64,000 nt of DNA from Cymbidium sinense (taxonomy: Eukaryota > Streptophyta > Magnoliopsida > Asparagales > Orchidaceae): positions 273,957,014 to 274,021,013 of the forward strand of contig CM038215.1 in assembly GCA_021442155.1 (NCBI GenBank), written 5' to 3'. Below are positions 59,941-64,000 of this stretch, in pieces. The translations under genes and the position numbers were made by a program. Position 1 is the first letter of the stretch, and the number at the start of each line of letters is the position of its first letter. Below the pieces are notes generated by a model. The model saw only the letters and a program-made list of their open reading frames with translations. It did not search any database and was not told the origin of the DNA.

Positions 59941-61000
59941 GTTTAAGGTTAGTTTGGGTTTAGGGTTTAGGTTAGTTTAGGGTTTAACATTAGTTTAAGA
60001 TTTAGGGTTTAGGTTGAGGTTTAGGTAGGGTAAGTTTTAGTGTGGTTGGAGGAGTTTAGGTTTAGTTTTGGTTTAGGAGTGGTTTAGGGTTTAGGGTTTG
60101 TGGAGGGTAGGATTAGGGTAGGGTTTAGGGTAAGTTTAAGATTAGTTTAGGGTGGAGGGTTTAGGATTTAGGTTTAGGGTTTTTTTTAAAATTAAAACCC
60201 AGTTGGTTATTTAGTTTACTTATATTTTAAGTTTCTTTATTTTATTTAGGTTTTTATTTTACTTTATTTTTAGGTTTATTTATATGAGTTTAATTTTATT
60301 TTATTTTAGGTTAGGTTTATATTTATTTTAGTTTAGGTTTAGATTTTATTTTATTTCTTAGGTTTAGTTAAGTTTATATTTTAGTTTATTTTTATGTTTA
60401 TTTTTAGTTTATTTTATTTTTTAGTTTTATTTTATTTTATTTAGTTTAGCTTAGGTTTGGTTTAGGATTTATTTATTTTAGTTTATCTTAGTTTAGGTTT
60501 AGGTTTATTTTAGTTTGTTTATTTTATTTTTTTTAGGTTTAGCTATTTTTTAGTTTAAGGTTTAGGTTTTATTTTTTATTTATTTTTTGGTTTTATTTTT
60601 AGGTTTCATTTTTAGGTTAATGTTTTTATTTAGTTTTATTTTATGTTTATTTTATTTTTTTTTAGTATTAGTTTTACTTTTATTTAGGTTTTTTATTTTT
60701 TAGTTTAGTTTAAGTTTTTTTATTTTATTTTAGTTTAGTTTTTATTTATTAATTTATTTTCTTTTTAGGTTTAGGTTGATGTTTAAGTTCAGGTTGAAGT
60801 TTTAGCTTTTATTTTTATTTTATTATATTTTGGTTTAGATTTTCTTATTTATTTTATTTTATAGGTTTCATTTAGTTTAGGTTTAGGTTTTTAGCTTTTT
60901 AAGGTTAAGGGTTTAGGGTTGAGGGTTAGTTTAGGGTTTAGGGTTTGGCATTTAGGGTTTAGGGTTTAAGTTTTAGTTTAGGGTTTAGGGTTTAAGGTTT
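59941..61000 (-). repeat. Telomere-like DNA between B5 and B6
   Basis: TTTAGGG-type words 59941-60180 (more diverged, with GGAGGG and TAGGGTAGG variants), a divider (TTTTAAAATTAAAACCCAG, about 60184-60202), T-rich degenerate DNA to 60890, then TTTAGGG to 61000. No gene. Confidence 0.85.
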
Positions 61001-61185
61001 TTTTTAATAGAGAACAAATTCAGATTCAACATTTCTTCTTTCCGATTTCATGAACCAAGTAGCACCCTAAGTTTTCTAAGAAGCAAGCGATGACATAGAT
61101 AAAAAATGAGCACCCATAGAGCAAATCAAAAACCCTGGATAAGTATAATCGTCTACATTATAACGACTCGGTTCCATAAGAAGAG
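61001..61185 (-). pseudogene. GR-RBP 3' fragment, copy B6, interrupted by a LINE
   Basis: Only the 3' UTR part of the unit is present (A8 run, AACATTTCTTCTTTCCG, GAGCACCCATAGAGCAAATC, and GGTTCCATAAGAAG on the + strand). Alignment to B2 stops after CCATAAGAAG at 61185, where LINE sequence begins. The rest of this copy is expected beyond the far side of the LINE, outside the window. Confidence 0.85.
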
Positions 61186-62135
61186 ACCAACTAAAAATAA
61201 GAACCTGCAACCTACAAGAAATCTAAGCCAAAAGGAGATCAGAAAACATAAAGAGAAAAAACTCAGGCTCATATATGAGGAAAGAAGGAAAATCACATTA
61301 ATGAGGGGCATCAAATCCTAAGCCTATCCAGCTTCAAAGAAGGGTTACAAATAAGAAAAGTTACCAGCAACAAAAATATCAAGGCAAAAATCCATCATAT
61401 CATCATAGCCATCCCATCCAAACAAAAATACAAACCTATCATAATAGACACCCATCAAAATAAAAAGTGAAGCTAATGAAACAAAAAGAGAGAGAAGACC
61501 AACATATAGAAGTTAAATAAGGCAATCACAACAAAACCAAATATGAACACCTCTTATAAAAGAGGGAAAAAAGTAGCTCACAGCCCAGGAAAAAGAAAAG
61601 AGCCCTCAAAGTCAAAGCCAATAGAGCCCAAAACAACACTAATCCAAAACCACCAAGGCACCAAGCCAACAGAGCCCACAACAATACCAATCCAAAGCCA
61701 CCAAGGCAGTAATTAAAGGAAAGGAAATAGCCAACAAAGCACCAAAGAAAAATATCCCAGGAAAGAGCAAGAGCACCAAACCAACCAAAAAAAGAAGAAG
61801 AAGGTTAGAAAAAGCTAAAACAAATAGATAGAGAAATAGCCAACCAATGGACAAACCACACGCCAAGGACAAAATTCCCAACCTACAACCAATAAAGAAA
61901 ACAAAAGCACCAACAAAAGAAAGGCAAGCTAACAGGAACAAAGTAGCCAGCACAAAACCAATCAGCTAAAGGGCACAAAAAAAACACCACAAATACTAAG
62001 CTAGAAAAACCAAGCTAGAAGGAGGAAAATTAGCCAAGAAGCCAATACTCCAGCTAGCAAGAAAACACACAGCAAAAGCTCAACCAACAGAGAAAAAACT
62101 AGCCATAAGTCAAAACATCCCAAGGACAAGAGAGA
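61186..62135 (-). other. LINE region downstream of ORF1 (linker or 3' UTR)
   Basis: AC-rich on the + strand. It holds an imperfect direct repeat of about 50 bases (units starting AGAGCCCA at about 61624 and 61671, both containing CCACCAAGGCA). The 104-codon frame at 61639-61953 gives a hydrophobic Leu/Phe-rich protein, but this follows from TTG/TTT/CTT codons of the T-rich strand; I do not take it as a gene. No RT motif was found. Confidence 0.6.
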
Positions 62136-63990
62136 TTATTTCCAAGAAGCTTTGGAATGAGTAACCCTCAGCAAGTGAGGAGGGGCATAAATCTGAACAC
62201 TTTTTCCCTTTTTCTTCTTGTAAAAAGTTTTATAACCATGCCTTTTCTCCAAAAAATCTCCATCCAAAAATGAATCAAAATTTTTATAAAAGGCATGGAG
62301 ATTAGTAGAAGCTATCAATTTTAAAGAAGAGCATTTTGACTCATCCACAACATTAGACAAAGGAAAATAAAAAATAGTATGCATTTTAGAATTAGAAGAG
62401 AAGGAAGGAGCATAAGTAGCTTTATTAAAAAGACAATTATCAATATTTTCACCATCAAACAAAATCTGAAGAGTATCTTCCCTTTCTTAATTCATAAAAG
62501 AAGCAAGAGAAGTAGAATCCAGATTTTTAATATAATCATCATGTAAGGAATTAAAGTAAGATTCAAATCCCTTAGAAACACATAGCATATTACTAAATTA
62601 TGAACATAATTACTAACCATACAAAAACCATCATTTTGAACTGAAATAAAACTATACATAATGAGAGCATTGTCACAGGTATCTAAATCTTATTTTTTAA
62701 AAGAAGGATCACCAATTTTAACAAGATTGTCAGGACCAGAAGTTAATATATCAGAAATAAGAACATTCTTTTCACCACCATTCTCAATCAAAGAAGGCAA
62801 AGAAATAGTCTCTTTCCCATGATCTACAACATACACAGAAGAAAGAGAAACAACATCCAACTTATTGGAGGAAATGGTGTTAACATCAACAATATTCAAA
62901 CCATCATCATGAAAGGACCTATGCACAACATCCAAACCTTTAAAATCATTAACCATAGCCTCTAAAGTCTTCCCTTTAATAGAATCATCAAAACAAACAC
63001 TTAGAGCATGATTATTAGTTAAAATTTTTTCACAAACATCAAAATTACCTTTCGCATTAAACAAATCTTTAATAGGTAAAACTTTTTTAGAAGATTCAGA
63101 AAACTGGTATTACAAAACAACAGAATTTTGAAAAGCAAATTTTCCTTTATCCAACTTGAGAGAATCATAATTTTTTTCAACAATTGAATTCTTACTGATG
63201 ATTTTCTTCTTAGGAGAGGGATGAGGAATAAAGCATTCAAAAATTTCATGCCCATGAATCTTACAATGATTACAAAAAATGGGAAAGTTCTCAAAAACAA
63301 CTTTCTGAAAATAACTGCATTTATCTTAATTGAACCAAATTTCTTTTGGATATTTTTTACTAATATCAATCTCTACAAGAATTCTAGCAACAGATAGTCT
63401 AGAAGAAGCAGCTGTTGCTTGATCAACTTGCAAACGCCAATAAAAAATTAACCCAATAGCATAAAGAATATGATGATTAAATAGATGAATTCGTAAGTTA
63501 GGTAAGGAAATCCAAATGGGAACAATAGGAGACTCTTCATTTAGATGAAACACAACTTCAGAATACCCATTTGATAATTAAAAACATAGTATGATTGCCT
63601 AGAAAATATCATTATGTAATCAAGGTCATTAGAAAGTTTAATCAGAACATGCCTTGCATCAATCAGCCTGATAGAAAAAGAACCTAATAAATTTAAGTGA
63701 TGAAAAAATGAATGAATATCTTCCATCTTTGGTCATTTAAATGAAAACTTTCTAGTCAAAGATAAAGCAAAAGGCTCAGCTAATCTTTCAATATCCTCAT
63801 CTAAAATCATAATTGTTAGAGTACCTTTAAAAGTCATATGAAGAAAATTCAAAGGAGGCTCGGTGGAGGAATACTTACCAGCTAAAGCCTCTTTGAAAGA
63901 TTTAGTAAAGTGTAATTTAGAGGTAGGATTAAAAATATCGATGCCCTAGGATCCATCGACACATGGGATTTAACCCATGGATTTGAAGAA
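62136..63990 (-). pseudogene. LINE ORF1: DUF4283 domain and CCHC zinc knuckle, decayed
   Basis: A nucleic-acid-binding ORF1 protein of a plant L1-like LINE. In minus-strand order: SKLHFTKSFKEALAG, PPLNFLHMTFKGTLTIMILD, EDIERLAEPFALSLTRKFSF, a TGA, MEDIHSFFHHLNLLGSFSIR, LIDARHVLIKLSNDLDYI (63541-63726). A one-base shift follows, then VFHLNEESPIVPIWISLPNL, LQVDQATAASSRLSVARI, LVEIDISKKYP (63326-63553). After a TAA the same frame gives ENFPIFCNHCKIHGHEIFEC, a CX2CX4HX4C knuckle (63233-63274), and SPKKKIISK. After another TAA comes the low-complexity C-terminal region (62690-63090). A last piece at 62136-62462 ends HSKASWK. TAA stops stand at likely CAA codons. The DUF4283 order and knuckle make the family call firm. 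Confidence 0.85.
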
Positions 63991-64000
63991 GTTGATTCCA

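Larger units (their letters stand above)
61186..64000 (-). mobile_element. LINE (non-LTR) element, 3' part at 61186, ORF2 apparently missing
   Basis: Minus-strand element with a DUF4283-type ORF1 (62136-63990) followed directly by about 950 bases of noncoding DNA that ends against GR-RBP copy B6. The 3' portion carries a TGATGCCCCTCATTAATG word (about 61293-61310), similar in style to plant LINE 3' UTRs. The usual endonuclease-RT ORF2 (several kb) is not between ORF1 and the 3' end, so it was deleted or this is an ORF1-only derivative. No clear poly(A) tail is visible at 61186. The element continues past 64000. Confidence 0.75.

Noticed and set aside
1..61000. Ancestral head-to-head telomere fusion site
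   Set aside because: Orientation is outward (CCCTAAA left, TTTAGGG right), opposite to a fusion, and the arrays are separated by more than 48 kb of transposon DNA.
61639..61953. 104-codon hydrophobic protein resembling a multi-pass membrane protein
   Set aside because: Composition follows from a T-rich strand of LINE noncoding DNA; no homologous family is recognised and it contains the 50-base direct repeat.

Overview
This window is nuclear DNA from a plant with a large, repeat-rich genome. The evidence is Arabidopsis-type telomeric heptamers (CCCTAAA/TTTAGGG), Ty3/gypsy elements of the Tat/Ogre type carrying a second, plant-type RNase H, a plant LINE with a DUF4283-type ORF1, and fragments of a plant glycine-rich RNA-binding protein gene. 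I cannot place the species. I see no intact host gene, tRNA, rRNA or CRISPR. Every coding region is a decayed transposon domain or a gene fragment.

Layout. (1) 1-5880: telomere-like DNA in the CCCTAAA orientation, alternating with A-rich degenerate AAATAAACCTAAA blocks and two copies of a 3' fragment of a GR-RBP gene on the + strand. (2) 5881-7320: an AT-rich degenerate tandem repeat. (3) 7320-14303: element Y, minus strand, a 5'-truncated Tat-type pol (pro, RT, RNase H, aRH, integrase) with a long repeated 3' noncoding region. (4) 14304-41301: element X, plus strand, about 27 kb. It has a 5.0 kb 5' LTR, a tRNA-Arg-type PBS, a 2.3 kb array of about 28 hairpins, decayed gag-pro-pol, a 3.1 kb repeated 3' noncoding region and a 7.7 kb 3' LTR. 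(5) 41302-45835: a further truncated LTR of the same family. (6) 45869-54790: an inverted copy of 5881-15440, comprising the LTR 5' end, Y pol and the AT-rich repeat. (7) 54645-61185: telomere-like DNA in the TTTAGGG orientation with six minus-strand copies of the GR-RBP fragment. (8) 61186-64000: a minus-strand LINE inserted into the last fragment copy.

The two ends mirror each other. The LTR of an X-family element interrupts the Y protease at exactly the same base in both arms, and both Y copies share catalytic-site losses that X lacks. This implies inversion-duplication after the nested insertion, followed by divergence.

The most striking structure is the hairpin array in the X leader. 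Stem sequences change from unit to unit while complementarity is kept. All statements come from reading the sequence by eye. Identities and boundaries in diverged repeats are approximate.
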